A stretch of DNA of 64,000 bases from Candidatus Dactylopiibacterium sp. Its GTDB lineage: Bacteria > Pseudomonadota > Gammaproteobacteria > Burkholderiales > Rhodocyclaceae. The DNA is taken from contig JAVHXQ010000006.1 in assembly GCA_031119555.1 (NCBI GenBank), positions 1 to 64,000 of the forward strand. The letters are read 5' to 3'. Under the pieces are notes generated by a model that was not told where the DNA came from, made no database searches, and saw only the letters and a program-made list of their open reading frames with translations. Positions 38,392-47,710 of this stretch are shown here, piece after piece; positions within the stretch are counted from its first letter, which is position 1, and each line of letters opens with the position of its first letter. A program made the position numbers and the translations under genes.

Positions 38392-39159
38392 ATGATGGAC
38401 CAGGTAGCACCCCTGACGGTGTTGATCGTCGACGACGAGGCGCCCGCGCGCGAACGTCTGCGTGACCTGCTGGGCGACATCGCCGCCGAGCAGCCCACGC
38501 GCGTGATCGGCATGGCCGGAAACGGACTCGAAGCCTTGCGCATGCTCGAGAGTGCCGCGGCCGACGTGGTGCTCGTCGACATCCGCATGCCCGCCATGAG
38601 CGGCATCGAGTTCGCCCAGCACGCGAGCCAGCTCAAGACGCCGCCGCGCATCATCTTCGTGACCGCCTACGACGAGCACGCGGTGCAGGCCTTCGAACTC
38701 AACGCCATCGACTACCTGCTCAAGCCCGTGCGCGCCGAGCGCCTCGCGGTGGCGCTGCAGAAGGCCCGCAAGGCCGCGCCCGTCACGCGCGACGAGCTGG
38801 ACACCATCGCCGAACCGCGCCGCCACCTCACCTGCAGCGAGCGCGGCCGCATCCACCTGATCCCGATCGCCGACGTGCTCTACCTCAAGGCGGAACTGAA
38901 GTACGTGACGGCGCGCACCGCGCTGCGCGAGTTCCTGCTCGAAGAATCGCTCGTGCAGCTCGAACAGGAATTCCCCGAGCGCTTCGTGCGCATCCACCGC
39001 AATTGCCTCGTCGCGCGCGAGGCCGTCGTGGGCTTCGAGCGTTCGGTCGGCGAAGACGGCGGCGAGGGCTGCTGGAGCGTGCGCCTGAACGGCCCGGGCG
39101 AACTGCTGCCGATCAGCCGTCGGCAATGGGCCAACGTGCGCGCGGTGCTGGGCGACTGA
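38392..39159 (+). CDS. algR: LytTR-family response regulator (AlgR-like)
   Basis: This 255-residue regulator has a receiver (about 8-125, VDDEAPARERLR, Asp63 in VLVDIRMPAMSG, TAYDEH, LLKPV) and a LytTR DNA-binding domain (about 145-250: CSERGRIHLIPIADVLYLKAELKYVTART, FVRIHRNCLVAREAV). It starts 2 bases after its kinase gene. LytTR regulators control surface structures, extracellular polysaccharide and virulence traits. A terminator follows. Confidence 0.93.
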   Translation: MMDQVAPLTVLIVDDEAPARERLRDLLGDIAAEQPTRVIGMAGNGLEALRMLESAAADVVLVDIRMPAMSGIEFAQHASQLKTPPRIIFVTAYDEHAVQAFELNAIDYLLKPVRAERLAVALQKARKAAPVTRDELDTIAEPRRHLTCSERGRIHLIPIADVLYLKAELKYVTARTALREFLLEESLVQLEQEFPERFVRIHRNCLVAREAVVGFERSVGEDGGEGCWSVRLNGPGELLPISRRQWANVRAVLGD

Positions 39160-39190
39160 AGCCCGCCCCGGGCTGACGTCAGCCTGTTTT
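39160..39190 (+). terminator. Terminator after algR
   Basis: Directly after the stop AGCCCG-CCC-CGGGCT overlaps a 14-base palindrome GGCTGACGTCAGCC (39171-39184), then TGTTTT. Either stem can form before the T-run. Confidence 0.75.
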
Positions 39191-39315
39191 GCGCCGTGCG
39201 GGCGCAGCGTCGGCGTACCGGCCGCCGGACGTGGCGCATCGCGGTCAGGGCGCTTGTTTCGTACCGCGCTGGCGCCGCGTGCGCGCCGCGGCGGTTTCCC
39301 TTCTTCGCGGGGCGC

Positions 39316-39774
39316 TCAGGTGCCCGCCTCGCCGTCACCCAGACGTGTTTCCAGCTGTGCGAAAACGCGCAGCACGGCATCCAGGTCGGTCTCCGCGAAA
39401 TCCTGCATGAGCGTGGCGCGTCGCGCGCCGAGCACGCCGTCGAGTTCGCGGTTGAGCGCATGCCCGGCTGGCGTGAGGCGCACGACGCGGGCGCGGCGGT
39501 CGTCGCGCACTTCCACGCGCTCGACCCAGCCCGCCGCCACGAGCTGATCGAGCGCGCGCACGAGCGTGGGGCCTTCCACCTGCATCAGGCTGGCCAGCTC
39601 GCCCTGGCGCGTGCCGTCGCCCAGGCGCGCGAGATGCCGGATCGGCAGCGCCGTGGCTTCCGACAGACCGTAGGGGCGCAGTGCGTCGTCCAGCGCCCGC
39701 CGGTAGAGGCGCGCGAGCAGCACGAGTCCGCGCCCGAAGCGTTCATGGCGACTCAGATGGGCCAGCGCCTTCAT
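39316..39774 (-). CDS. MarR family regulator of the FUSC transporter
   Basis: This 152-residue MarR protein has the pattern RGLVLLARLYRRALDDALRPYGLSEATALPIRHLARLGDGTRQGELASLMQVEGPTLVRALDQLVAAGWVERVEVRDDRRARVVRLTPAG, including the DxRxR wing. Its start overlaps the FUSC stop by 4 bases (ATGA), so they are translationally coupled. It probably represses the pair in response to an aromatic or toxic compound, through the palindrome at 41720-41734. Confidence 0.92.
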   Translation of the reverse strand: MKALAHLSRHERFGRGLVLLARLYRRALDDALRPYGLSEATALPIRHLARLGDGTRQGELASLMQVEGPTLVRALDQLVAAGWVERVEVRDDRRARVVRLTPAGHALNRELDGVLGARRATLMQDFAETDLDAVLRVFAQLETRLGDGEAGT

Positions 39775-41678
39775 GCCGCACCCTCCGCGAAAGCGAACAC
39801 GGGCAGGCTGGCGAGCAGGCAGTCCGCCGCGTTCTCCATCGCGCGCCGCACCGCGCTGCCGGCCGGCAGTGCCCGCGCCGCCTCGTCCAGCCGGGCCGCG
39901 GTGCCGGCCGGGGCGCTCACGCCTTCGGCCAGCGCCCGCAGCGCCTGGCGCGCCGCGCGGGCGTCCGCCGTGTCGCCGGTGGCCGCATCGCGCAGCGTCA
40001 TCACCGCGCGCGCGAGATTCTGCGTCGCGAGCAGCCCGTCGGGCGCTTCGCCGCCGAGCCGGCCGCCCAGCCGCGAAAGGTGCAGCATGAGCCGCAGCAC
40101 GAGGCGTCCGCCGTGCGGATGCCAGCGCGTCAGACGCTCCGGCGCGGCGTCGCGGGTCAGACGATGCAGGTCGGCGCGCAGGTGGCGCGCCACCTCGCGC
40201 GCCTGGCGGTCGAAACGTCGCGGCAGCAGCACGAAGCCGCCCGCCACGAGTGCTGCGCCGGCCAGCAAGGCCGCGCCACCGGTCAGGATGTGGGCGGCGT
40301 TCGCGGGCGCCATGCCGGCCTGACTGGCGAGCAGGAAGCACATGTTGGCGTCCAGTCCCGGCAGGCTGGTACGCGGATTGGCGCGCATCAGGCCGCCCAG
40401 CAGCAGGAAGGGGGCGATGCCCGCGACCAGCGCCAGGCCCTCGAAGGCGTGGGGCTGCACGCAGAACCGGTAGAAGGTGGCGGCGACCACGCCCGTGAGC
40501 ACGCCGGCCATCATCATGGGCGCGGCGCGCTGGGGCACCGGCAGCGACCCCAGCACCATCGAAAAGATGCAGACGCCCAGCGCCGTGAGTTCGGCGGCGG
40601 GATGACCGCTCTTCCATGCCAGCGTGCTGGCGACCAGACAGGCCAGGCCCGCCACGCCGCCCGTGCTGCGTGCCAGGGCCCAGTCGCGGTGCGGCGCGAG
40701 GTAGGCGGCCTTGCGGCTGAATGAGCGCGCGTCGGCCGCCGCGGGGCCGGCGAAGAGCCGCGCCTCGGCGTCCTGCAGCTGGCGCAGCGCCTGGGCCAGC
40801 CGTTCCTGTTCGGGGTTGGCGCTAGTCCAGGAAGGTTCGGACGGCGTGCGCGCGCCCTCGCGCAGAGGCGTGGCGAAAGCCTCCAGGGCGGCGATCAGCC
40901 CGGCGGGCACGGCCTCGCCCCGCGCCGCGCGGGCGCGCACGGCGCGGCCCGCCGCCATGACCGCCAGCGCGGCGAGGATCAGCGCGTCGACGTGGCGCAG
41001 CCGCCGGTAGCCTTCCACCGAGCCCGCCGAGACCATGCTCGCGAGCGCGTCCACGTCGCTCATCTCGGCCAGCACGCGGCGCTCCCCCTGCGCCGTGGCG
41101 GCGTCTTCGTGCCCCCGCGCGGCGAGGGCGGCAAAGGCCACGGCATCGGCGGCGAGCGTGCGCACGCGCGCGTCGCGTCGTGACGCCTGCGTGGCGAGTC
41201 CGGTCACCAGCGTGACCACCACGACGCCGATCATCGTGCATTCCACGCGCGCGACGGCCAGGCCGGCGCCCGCTTCGGGCGAGACCAGCGCGGGCAGCAC
41301 GACCACCGTGGCGGTCATGCCGGTCATGAGCGCGCCGTAGGCGAGCACGCCGCGCAGGATGTGCGTAAGCCCCGCGCCCAAGGCCACCACGCAGGCGAGG
41401 GCGGCGATCTGTACCCCGGGCGGGGCTGCCGCGTGCAGGATCGCGAAGCCCAGCAAGGCGCCCAGCGCGGTGCCGACCACGCGGTGGAACGCGCGCTCCA
41501 GCAGCAGGCCGCGCGAAGGCTGGGCCACGACCCAGATCGGCATCGCCGCCCAGTAAGCGTTCTGGACGTGCAGCATGCTCGCGATGGCGAACGCCAGCAG
41601 GGCCGCGCCCGACAGGCGCAGCGCGTGCAGCAGGCCGGCGCGGTCGAGCGCGAACCATGGGAGGGCGGAGGTGGACAT
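39771..41678 (-). CDS. FUSC family membrane transporter (aromatic-acid efflux type)
   Basis: This 635-residue inner-membrane protein has two blocks of helices (about 18-190 and 335-470) separated by soluble helices. A soluble C-terminal domain completes the FUSC/YccS/AaeB architecture. The first block reads LHALRLSGAALLAFAIASML, AYWAAMPIWVVAQPSRG, ALGALLGFAILHAA. The second carries the FUSC repeat VAGLACLVASTLAWKSGHPAAELTALGVCIFSMVL. AaeB relatives export hydroxylated aromatic acids with a periplasmic adaptor; no aaeA is next to it. It is the first gene of a two-gene operon with marR. Confidence 0.88.
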   Translation of the reverse strand: MSTSALPWFALDRAGLLHALRLSGAALLAFAIASMLHVQNAYWAAMPIWVVAQPSRGLLLERAFHRVVGTALGALLGFAILHAAAPPGVQIAALACVVALGAGLTHILRGVLAYGALMTGMTATVVVLPALVSPEAGAGLAVARVECTMIGVVVVTLVTGLATQASRRDARVRTLAADAVAFAALAARGHEDAATAQGERRVLAEMSDVDALASMVSAGSVEGYRRLRHVDALILAALAVMAAGRAVRARAARGEAVPAGLIAALEAFATPLREGARTPSEPSWTSANPEQERLAQALRQLQDAEARLFAGPAAADARSFSRKAAYLAPHRDWALARSTGGVAGLACLVASTLAWKSGHPAAELTALGVCIFSMVLGSLPVPQRAAPMMMAGVLTGVVAATFYRFCVQPHAFEGLALVAGIAPFLLLGGLMRANPRTSLPGLDANMCFLLASQAGMAPANAAHILTGGAALLAGAALVAGGFVLLPRRFDRQAREVARHLRADLHRLTRDAAPERLTRWHPHGGRLVLRLMLHLSRLGGRLGGEAPDGLLATQNLARAVMTLRDAATGDTADARAARQALRALAEGVSAPAGTAARLDEAARALPAGSAVRRAMENAADCLLASLPVFAFAEGAA

Positions 41679-41705
41679 GGGGGAGCGGCGCGAGGGAGAG
41701 GCCGC

Positions 41706-41734
41706 AGTGTAGCAAAATTGATAGCCCGGCTATC
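41706..41734 (-). promoter_or_regulatory. Promoter and MarR-type operator of the FUSC-marR operon
   Basis: GATAGCC-C-GGCTATC (41720-41734) is a perfect 7-1-7 palindrome, extended by AT on both sides, 42 bases before the FUSC start. A likely -10 (TACACT on the minus strand, 41706-41711) lies just downstream, so a bound MarR dimer would cover the -35. The regulator is inferred from the operon. Confidence 0.6.
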
Positions 41735-41780
41735 TTTTTGGCTGCGGCTGCGTGTCTTCAGCCGCAGGGCGGCGCGGGCC

Positions 41781-43877
41781 TCAGCCGGCCGCCGCGACCT
41801 CCACGAGGCAGTCGTAGAAGGTGGCGCCGCCGCCGAGGTCGGTCAGCGCCTGGGAGGTGACGGCATTGGCGTTGCAGCCGTCGCCGGAGAGCTTCTGCCA
41901 CCAGATCGACGGGGCGCTGACCACGCCCTCGCGCACGCCCGGCGTGCCGGCGTCCACGCGCAGCCAGGCGTGGAAGGCGCCGCGATCGTTGAAGATGCGC
42001 ACGCGCGTGCCGTCGCCAAGCCCGCGCGCGGCGGCGTCGGCCGGATGCATGTCTAGCCAGGGCCGCCCCTCGGCGCGCAGGAAGCGCGGCAGATTGGCGA
42101 AGGTGGAATTGAGGAAGTGCCGCGACGGCGGGCTCACGAAGGCGAGCGGGTAGCGCGCGGCGAGCGCGGGATTGCTGCGCGGGCCTTCGCGCGGCGGCAC
42201 GTAGTGCGGCAGCGGGTCGTGGCCCTGCTGTGCGAGCGTGGCCGAATGGAATTCGCACTTGCCCGAAGGCGTCGGGAAGTTGCCCTCGGCGAACGGCGCG
42301 TAGGGCGTGGGCAGCGCCAGACGCTGCCAGCCTTCGCTGCGCAGCGTGGCGAGGTCGATGTTGCCGCTGCGCGGATGATCGCGCCGGAAGGCCCGGGCGC
42401 CGATCTCCTCGTCCGTTTCGCTGAAGCAGGCTTCGTCGAAGCCCATGCGCCGCGCGAGTTCGCGAAAGACCCAGGTGTTGGGGCGGGCCTCGCCGAGCGG
42501 CGCGATGGCGGGTTCGTTGACCATCACGTTGAGGTGGCCGTAGGACTTGTGGATGTCCCAGTGCTCGAGCTGGCTCGTGGCGGGCAGCAGGATGTCGGCG
42601 TAGTCGGCGGTATCGGTCTGGAACAACTCGTGCACGACCACGAAGAGATCCTCGCGCGCGAAGCCGGCGCGGACCCTGGCCGATTCCGGCGCCACCGCGA
42701 CGGGGTTGGCGTTGTACACCATGATCGCGCGCACGGGCGGTTCCCGTGCTTCGAGCAGGGCATCGCCGATGGCGCTCATGTTCACGTGGCGCGGCGGGAA
42801 GCGGGGGTCGGCGGGATACAGCTCGGGGCGTTCGAGTGCTGCGCCGTCGGCGCCGTAGGTGCCCGAGGTGGACAGCAGGATGCCGCCATGCGGGACGCGC
42901 CAGTGCCCCGTCAGCGCCGGCAGGCAGCTGATCGCGCGCATCGCCGAGCCGCCGCCGGCGCAGCGGTTCAGGCCGTAGTTGGCGCGGATCACGGCGGGGC
43001 GGCCCGGCTCGCCGTACTCGTGGGCGAGGCGTTCGATGTCGGCGGCCGCGAGCCCCGTTTCGGCGGCGGCGCGCGCGGGCGTCCAGTCGGCGACGCGCGC
43101 GCGGAGGGCGTCGAAGCCCACCGTGTAGCGCGCGATGTAGTCGTCGTCGCAGAGTCCGTCGCGGATCAGCACGTGCATGAGCGCGAGCGCGAGCGCGCCG
43201 TCGGTGCCGGGCAGGGGGGCGAGGTGCCAGTCGGACTTCTCGGCCGTGAGGCTGCGCACGGGGTCGATGCAGACCACGCGCGCGCCATGCCGTTTCGCTT
43301 CGACGATGCGGGCCCACAGATGCAGGTTGGAGACGACCGGATTGGCGCCCCAGATCAGGATGTAGCGCGCCTCGGGGAAGGCCTCGGGGTCGGTGCCCAG
43401 GGTGGCGCCGATGGTGGCCTTGTAGCCCTGGAAGCCGGCCTCCGCGCAGATCGTGCGGTCGAGAAAGCTGGCGCCCAGGCGATGGAAGAAGCGGCGGTCC
43501 ATCGAGCTGCCCTGCACCAGGCCCATGGTGCCCGCGTAGCTGTAGGGCAGGATGGCGCGCGGGTCGGTGGCGGCAATCTCGCGGAAGCGGGTGGCGATGG
43601 TGTCCAGCGCTTCGTCCCAGCCGATGGGCGCGAAGCGCCCCTCGCCCTTGGCGCCGACGCGCTTCATGGGCGTTCGCAGGCGCTCCGGCGAATAGGTGCG
43701 TTCGAGGTAGTGCGCCACCTTGCTGCACAGCGTGCCGCGCGTGAAGGGCACGTCGTCGGCGCCGCGCAGGCGGACCGCGCGTCCGTTCTCGACATCGACC
43801 TGCATCGCGCAGGTGTCGGGGCAGTCATGGGGGCAGACCGCGCGCACGCGGCGCACGGCGGGATCGGTCTCGGCCAT
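41781..43877 (-). CDS. Molybdopterin-dependent oxidoreductase
   Basis: This 698-residue DMSO-reductase-family protein has an N-terminal 4Fe-4S motif (VCPHDCPDTCAMQ then RGTLCSKV). Molybdopterin-binding segments are ILIWGANPVVSNLH, CIDPVRSLTAEKSDWHLAPLPGTDGALALALMHVLI and GGGSAMRAISCLPALTGHWRVPHGG. Further signs are FQTDTADYADILLPATSQLEHWD and the molydopterin dinucleotide C-terminal domain (SGKCEF, GDGTRVRIFNDRGAF). The Cys in DRTICAEAG lies where the Mo ligand is expected. There is no Tat signal, so it is cytoplasmic. Substrate and electron partner are unknown; no second subunit is adjacent. Confidence 0.9.
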   Translation of the reverse strand: MAETDPAVRRVRAVCPHDCPDTCAMQVDVENGRAVRLRGADDVPFTRGTLCSKVAHYLERTYSPERLRTPMKRVGAKGEGRFAPIGWDEALDTIATRFREIAATDPRAILPYSYAGTMGLVQGSSMDRRFFHRLGASFLDRTICAEAGFQGYKATIGATLGTDPEAFPEARYILIWGANPVVSNLHLWARIVEAKRHGARVVCIDPVRSLTAEKSDWHLAPLPGTDGALALALMHVLIRDGLCDDDYIARYTVGFDALRARVADWTPARAAAETGLAAADIERLAHEYGEPGRPAVIRANYGLNRCAGGGSAMRAISCLPALTGHWRVPHGGILLSTSGTYGADGAALERPELYPADPRFPPRHVNMSAIGDALLEAREPPVRAIMVYNANPVAVAPESARVRAGFAREDLFVVVHELFQTDTADYADILLPATSQLEHWDIHKSYGHLNVMVNEPAIAPLGEARPNTWVFRELARRMGFDEACFSETDEEIGARAFRRDHPRSGNIDLATLRSEGWQRLALPTPYAPFAEGNFPTPSGKCEFHSATLAQQGHDPLPHYVPPREGPRSNPALAARYPLAFVSPPSRHFLNSTFANLPRFLRAEGRPWLDMHPADAAARGLGDGTRVRIFNDRGAFHAWLRVDAGTPGVREGVVSAPSIWWQKLSGDGCNANAVTSQALTDLGGGATFYDCLVEVAAAG

Positions 43878-43894
43878 CTGGGTTTCCCGCGGGC

Positions 43895-44512
43895 TCAGCG
43901 CGTCGCCGCGTCGCCGGTGAGTTCGAGGTAACGCTTGCGGTCGGCGTCGAAGCGGGCGCGGATCTGCTCTGCCTCGCGCTGCTTGGAGGCGATGACCTGG
44001 CGGATCGCTTCGAGTTCGGAGGCGTTGATCGAGAGATTCTCGCTCAGCGTGCGCGGCACCGTGCCGCTGGCGGGCTTCTGCTTCTCGAGCCGGGCGTTGA
44101 GCGTGACGAGATCGGATTCGCGCGCGCGCGAGGCGCGGATCTCGCCCTCCAGGTTGCCCAGCTCGCGGTCGCGGCGGCGGTCGAGTTCGCTGACCGAGGC
44201 GTAGGAGTCGAGTAGCACCTGGTCGCGTCGCCGGGCCTCGGCTTCCCGCGCGAGGCGGTCGCGCGAGGCGCGCAGTTCGGCGTCGCGGCGCACGCGCTGC
44301 TCGGGCGTGAGCGGCGCTTCCACGCTGCGCACCACGCGTCCGCCCAGAAGCTCCACGTAGGCGCGGTCGTAGCAGATCTGCGGCAGGGTGTCGCCGCAGG
44401 TGCGGCGGCCGCCCGCGTCGTTGCAGCAATAGGTGCGCGTCTGCGCCTGCGCGGGCGCCGGCAGGGCGAGCATCAGCAACGGCAGGATCAGCGCCCCGGG
44501 CAGCATGCTCAC
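43895..44512 (-). CDS. Periplasmic coiled-coil protein (DUF4124-like)
   Basis: This 205-residue protein has a clear signal peptide ([24 protein letters not shown]). A short Cys-rich segment ([29 protein letters not shown]) resembles the DUF4124 start of many exported betaproteobacterial proteins. A long charged coiled coil (about 70-195, [46 protein letters not shown]) follows. It overlaps the pyrE stop by 4 bases (ATGA), so the two are coupled. Function is unknown. Confidence 0.82.
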   Translation of the reverse strand: MSMLPGALILPLLMLALPAPAQAQTRTYCCNDAGGRRTCGDTLPQICYDRAYVELLGGRVVRSVEAPLTPEQRVRRDAELRASRDRLAREAEARRRDQVLLDSYASVSELDRRRDRELGNLEGEIRASRARESDLVTLNARLEKQKPASGTVPRTLSENLSINASELEAIRQVIASKQREAEQIRARFDADRKRYLELTGDAATR

Positions 44513-45147
44513 GCGACTCCGTAGGTGTTCCGGTAGGCCTGCACGGCGGGCAGGTATTCGGCGAGGCGGGCATCGTCCGCGATGAAGCCCATGAGGTCTT
44601 CGAGCGTGGCCACCGCCACCACGGGCACTCCGAAGGCATCGCGCACTTCCTGCGCGGCGCTGCGCGTGCCGGTGCCGCGTTCCATGCGGTCGATCGCGAT
44701 CACCACGCCGGCCAGTTCGGCGCCCGACGCGCGGATGATCTCCACCGATTCGCGCACCGAGGTGCCGGCCGAGATCACGTCGTCGATCACGATCACGCGG
44801 CCCTTGAGCGGCGCGCCCACGAGCGTGCCGCCTTCGCCGTGGTCCTTGGCTTCCTTGCGGTTGAAGCAGAAGGGCGTGTTGCGGCCCTGCGCGGCGAGCT
44901 GCATGGCGGTGCCCGCCGCGAGCGGGATGCCCTTGTAGGCCGGTCCGAACAGCACGTCGAAGGACAGGCCGGAGGCCCGGATCGCCTGCGCGTAGTAGCC
45001 GCAGAGTTCGCCGAAGGATGCCCCGTCGTCGAACAGCGCGGTGTTGAAGAAGTACGGCGAAAGGCGGCCCGCCTTGGTTTTGAACTCGCCAAAACGCAGC
45101 ACGCCCTTGCGTTCTGCGAGGGCCAGGAAATCACGGCTAAAATCCAC
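44509..45147 (-). CDS. pyrE: Orotate phosphoribosyltransferase
   Basis: This 212-residue enzyme makes orotidine 5-phosphate from orotate and PRPP in pyrimidine synthesis. The PRPP loop [21 protein letters not shown] is clear, with [20 protein letters not shown] and [15 protein letters not shown]. The start at 45147 ([35 protein letters not shown]) is standard. It is only 24 bases from the divergent exonuclease gene, so its promoter must lie inside that gene. Confidence 0.97.
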   Translation of the reverse strand: MDFSRDFLALAERKGVLRFGEFKTKAGRLSPYFFNTALFDDGASFGELCGYYAQAIRASGLSFDVLFGPAYKGIPLAAGTAMQLAAQGRNTPFCFNRKEAKDHGEGGTLVGAPLKGRVIVIDDVISAGTSVRESVEIIRASGAELAGVVIAIDRMERGTGTRSAAQEVRDAFGVPVVAVATLEDLMGFIADDARLAEYLPAVQAYRNTYGVA

Positions 45148-45171
45148 GGTTCTCTATGACTTCTGACGGAA

Positions 45172-45966
45172 ATGGCGGACATGGTACGCATCATCACTGC
45201 CAACCTCAACGGCATCCGCTCTGCGGCCAGCAAGGGCTTTTTCGAGTGGTTGGCGACGCAGCAGGCCGACGTCGTCTGCCTGCAGGAACTCAAGGCGCAG
45301 GAGGCGGACATGAGCCCGCAGATGCTCGCGCCCGAAGGTCTGCAGGGCTTCTTCCACTTCGCCGACAAACGGGGCTACAGCGGCGTCGGCATCTACTCGC
45401 GGCACGCGCCCGTGAAGGTCACGCGCGGCATCGGCGTGGCCGAGTTCGACGCCGAGGGGCGTTACGTGCAGGTCGATCTCGATCTGCCCTCGGGGCCGCT
45501 CTCGGTGGTGTCGATCTACCTGCCGTCGGGGTCGAGCGGCGAGGAGCGCCAGGCCGCCAAGTTCCGTTTCATGGCCGAGTTCGCGCCCAGGATGGCCTTG
45601 CTGCACGCCGCCGGCAACCGCGTGATCCTGTGCGCCGACTGGAACATCGCGCCCAGCCAGATCGACCTGCGCAACTGGAAGACCAACCAGAAGAACTCGG
45701 GCTTCCTGCCCGAGGAACGCGAATGGATGGCCGCGCGCCTCGCCGAGGGCTGGACGGATGCCTACCGCTGCCTTCACCCCGATGCGACCGACGCCTGCTA
45801 CACGTGGTGGAGCAACCGGGGCCAGGCCTGGGCGAAGAACGTGGGCTGGCGGCTGGACTACCAGCTCGTGACGCCGTCGCTCGCGACCACGATGCGCGCG
45901 GCCTCGGTCTACAAGGCGCAGCGTTTCTCGGATCACGCGCCGCTGATCGTCGACTACGCGCTCTGA
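45172..45966 (+). CDS. xth: Exodeoxyribonuclease III
   Basis: This 264-residue AP endonuclease/3'-exonuclease of the ExoIII family repairs abasic sites. Catalytic motifs are ITANLNGIRSA, VCLQELKAQE (metal Glu), ADWNIAPSQIDLRNW, YTWWSNRGQAW and QRFSDHAPLIVDYAL (catalytic Asp-His). A second Met at 45181 (MVRIITANLNG) is the more usual family start, so the true start may be there. It is divergent from pyrE. Confidence 0.95.
   Translation: MADMVRIITANLNGIRSAASKGFFEWLATQQADVVCLQELKAQEADMSPQMLAPEGLQGFFHFADKRGYSGVGIYSRHAPVKVTRGIGVAEFDAEGRYVQVDLDLPSGPLSVVSIYLPSGSSGEERQAAKFRFMAEFAPRMALLHAAGNRVILCADWNIAPSQIDLRNWKTNQKNSGFLPEEREWMAARLAEGWTDAYRCLHPDATDACYTWWSNRGQAWAKNVGWRLDYQLVTPSLATTMRAASVYKAQRFSDHAPLIVDYAL
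45181..45209 (-). promoter_or_regulatory. Candidate pyrE promoter inside the exonuclease gene
   Basis: On the minus strand TTGAGG (45204-45209), 17 bases, TACCAT (45181-45186). Transcription would start near 45174, giving a leader of about 27 bases to pyrE. Confidence 0.5.
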
Positions 45967-46159
45967 GCGCGCAGCGGCGCGCGCGCCAATTCACAGCCGC
46001 CGCGCGGGAGGGGCTGGCCGCGTGCCGGCATGACCGCCGCGACCCGCGCGCGCTCCGGGCGCCGGGCGCCGTTGCGCGGACCCCGCGCCAAGGGGCGCTG
46101 GACGGGCGTTCTGACGCGCCAAAGCCACACATCTGCAACAGGCCGACGCCGGACTTGGA

Positions 46160-46170
46160 TAGAATCGGCC
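46160..46170 (+). promoter_or_regulatory. -10 element TAGAATCGGCC of the pigment plus-arm
   Basis: TAGAAT at 46160-46165 is followed by CGGCC, 25 bases before the ACP start. The same eleven bases stand before the other arm of the locus (56925-56935, minus strand). No strong -35 is seen. Confidence 0.5.
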
Positions 46171-46194
46171 ATCCTTGCCAAGGGCCTTCACCAC

Positions 46195-46464
46195 ATGCAT
46201 ACGGAAACGCTGCAACAACTGCACGACTTCATCAAGCGCCGGGTCAACAATCCGCCCGAAACGATCGCGCTCGACAGCCGCCTCGAGGAAATCGGCGTCG
46301 ATTCGCTGACGCTGCTGGACCTGATGTTCGACCTCGAAGACAAGTTCGGCGTGCGCATGCCCGACGACCTGCCGCGCCCCGAAACGGTGGGCGAACTCAT
46401 CGAGATCTTCGAGAAGCTCAAGCCCGCCGAAACCGCTCCGACCCTCGTGAAACCGAATGAGTAA
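46195..46464 (+). CDS. Acyl carrier protein of the aryl-polyene locus
   Basis: This 89-residue ACP carries the growing polyene. The phosphopantetheine Ser37 is in EEIGVDSLTLLDLMFDLEDKFGV, the standard helix II. It is the first gene of the plus arm and overlaps the ketosynthase start by 8 bases. APE and xanthomonadin loci usually have two ACPs; only one is present here. Confidence 0.93.
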   Translation: MHTETLQQLHDFIKRRVNNPPETIALDSRLEEIGVDSLTLLDLMFDLEDKFGVRMPDDLPRPETVGELIEIFEKLKPAETAPTLVKPNE

Positions 46465-47710
46465 TGTCTTGCGTCGCCGCGTCGCGGTGACGGGTGTCGG
46501 TCTGGTCAATCCCTTTGGTGGTCTGGACGCGCAGGACTTCTTCGCGCGCCTGATGCGCGGCGAATCCGCCGTGCGCCTCTACTCGCATCCCGCTTCCCCC
46601 ACGCCCCTTTCGCAGCCCGCCTGCCATTGCCCCGGTTTCGAGGCCGAGGCCGTCCTCGGGCGCCCGCTCGCGGCCGTGACCGAACGCTACAGCCAGCTTG
46701 GCGTGGCGGCGGGGCTGGCGGCCTGGGACGACGCCGGCCTGGCGCGCGATGCCGGCTCCGATCTGTACGGCGTGTCCTGGGGCACGGGCGTGGGCGGCAC
46801 GCTGACCTTCGAACGCGGCTACACGGACTTCTACGTGAACGGGCGCGACCGCGCGCATCCGCTGTCGGTCGTGCTGGCCATGAACAACGCCGCCGCCTCG
46901 CATCTGGCGATCCAGCTCGGTCTGGGGGCGGCCTGCCTCACCTATTCGGTCGCCTGCGCTTCGTCGGCGGTTTCCATCGGCGAAGCCATGCGGCGCATCC
47001 AGGGTGGCGAGTCCGACCTCGTGCTGGCGGGCGGCTCCGAAGCGCCGCTGTCGTTCTCGGTGATGCGCGCCTGGGAAGCCATGCGCGTGGTGGCCCAGGG
47101 CGACGCCGAATCCGCGCCGCGCGCCTGCCGGCCTTTCCAGGCCGGGCGCAGCGGGCTGGTGCTCGGTGAAGGCGGCGCCGCGCTCGTGCTCGAAGAGTGG
47201 GAGCACGCCCGCGCCCGTGGCGCGCGCATCTACTGCGAGCTGGCGGGATACGGCCAGAGCTGCGATCACGTGCACCTCGTGAAGCCCGACGCGGGCGGCC
47301 AGGCGCGCGCGATGCGCTCCGCGTTGCGTCAGGCGGAACTCGCGGTCGAAGACGTCGGCTACGTGAATGCGCACGGCACGGCCACGCGCGAGGGCGACCC
47401 GTCCGAGATCGACGCGCTGCGCACCGTGTTCGGCGCGCATGCCGCGCATCTGCCGGTGAGCGCGAGCAAATCCATGCACGGCCACCTGCTGGGCGCCACG
47501 GGCGCCATGGAAGCCCTGATCACGGTGCTGGCGGTTGCGCGCGGCGAGATCCCGCCCACGGCCCATCTCGACGAAGTGGCCGAGGACTGTCGTGGCGTGC
47601 GCCACGTCACGGGCGAGGGCTTGCGCGGGGTGCCGCTGCGCGCCGCGATCTCGAACTCCTTCGCCTTCGGCGGCAGCAACGCCGTGCTGGCGTTCAAGGC
47701 CGTGTCATGA
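46457..47710 (+). CDS. Beta-ketoacyl-ACP synthase of the aryl-polyene locus (first)
   Basis: This 417-residue KAS I/II-type condensing enzyme has the full Cys-His-His triad: Cys167 in YSVACASSAVSIGEAMRRI, NAHGTATREGD, and SMHGHLLGATGAMEAL. C-terminal SNSFAFGGSNAVLAF is normal. It would extend the aryl starter by malonyl-ACP units. It overlaps the ACP gene by 8 bases and the chorismatase gene by 4. Confidence 0.94.
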   Translation: MSNVLRRRVAVTGVGLVNPFGGLDAQDFFARLMRGESAVRLYSHPASPTPLSQPACHCPGFEAEAVLGRPLAAVTERYSQLGVAAGLAAWDDAGLARDAGSDLYGVSWGTGVGGTLTFERGYTDFYVNGRDRAHPLSVVLAMNNAAASHLAIQLGLGAACLTYSVACASSAVSIGEAMRRIQGGESDLVLAGGSEAPLSFSVMRAWEAMRVVAQGDAESAPRACRPFQAGRSGLVLGEGGAALVLEEWEHARARGARIYCELAGYGQSCDHVHLVKPDAGGQARAMRSALRQAELAVEDVGYVNAHGTATREGDPSEIDALRTVFGAHAAHLPVSASKSMHGHLLGATGAMEALITVLAVARGEIPPTAHLDEVAEDCRGVRHVTGEGLRGVPLRAAISNSFAFGGSNAVLAFKAVS

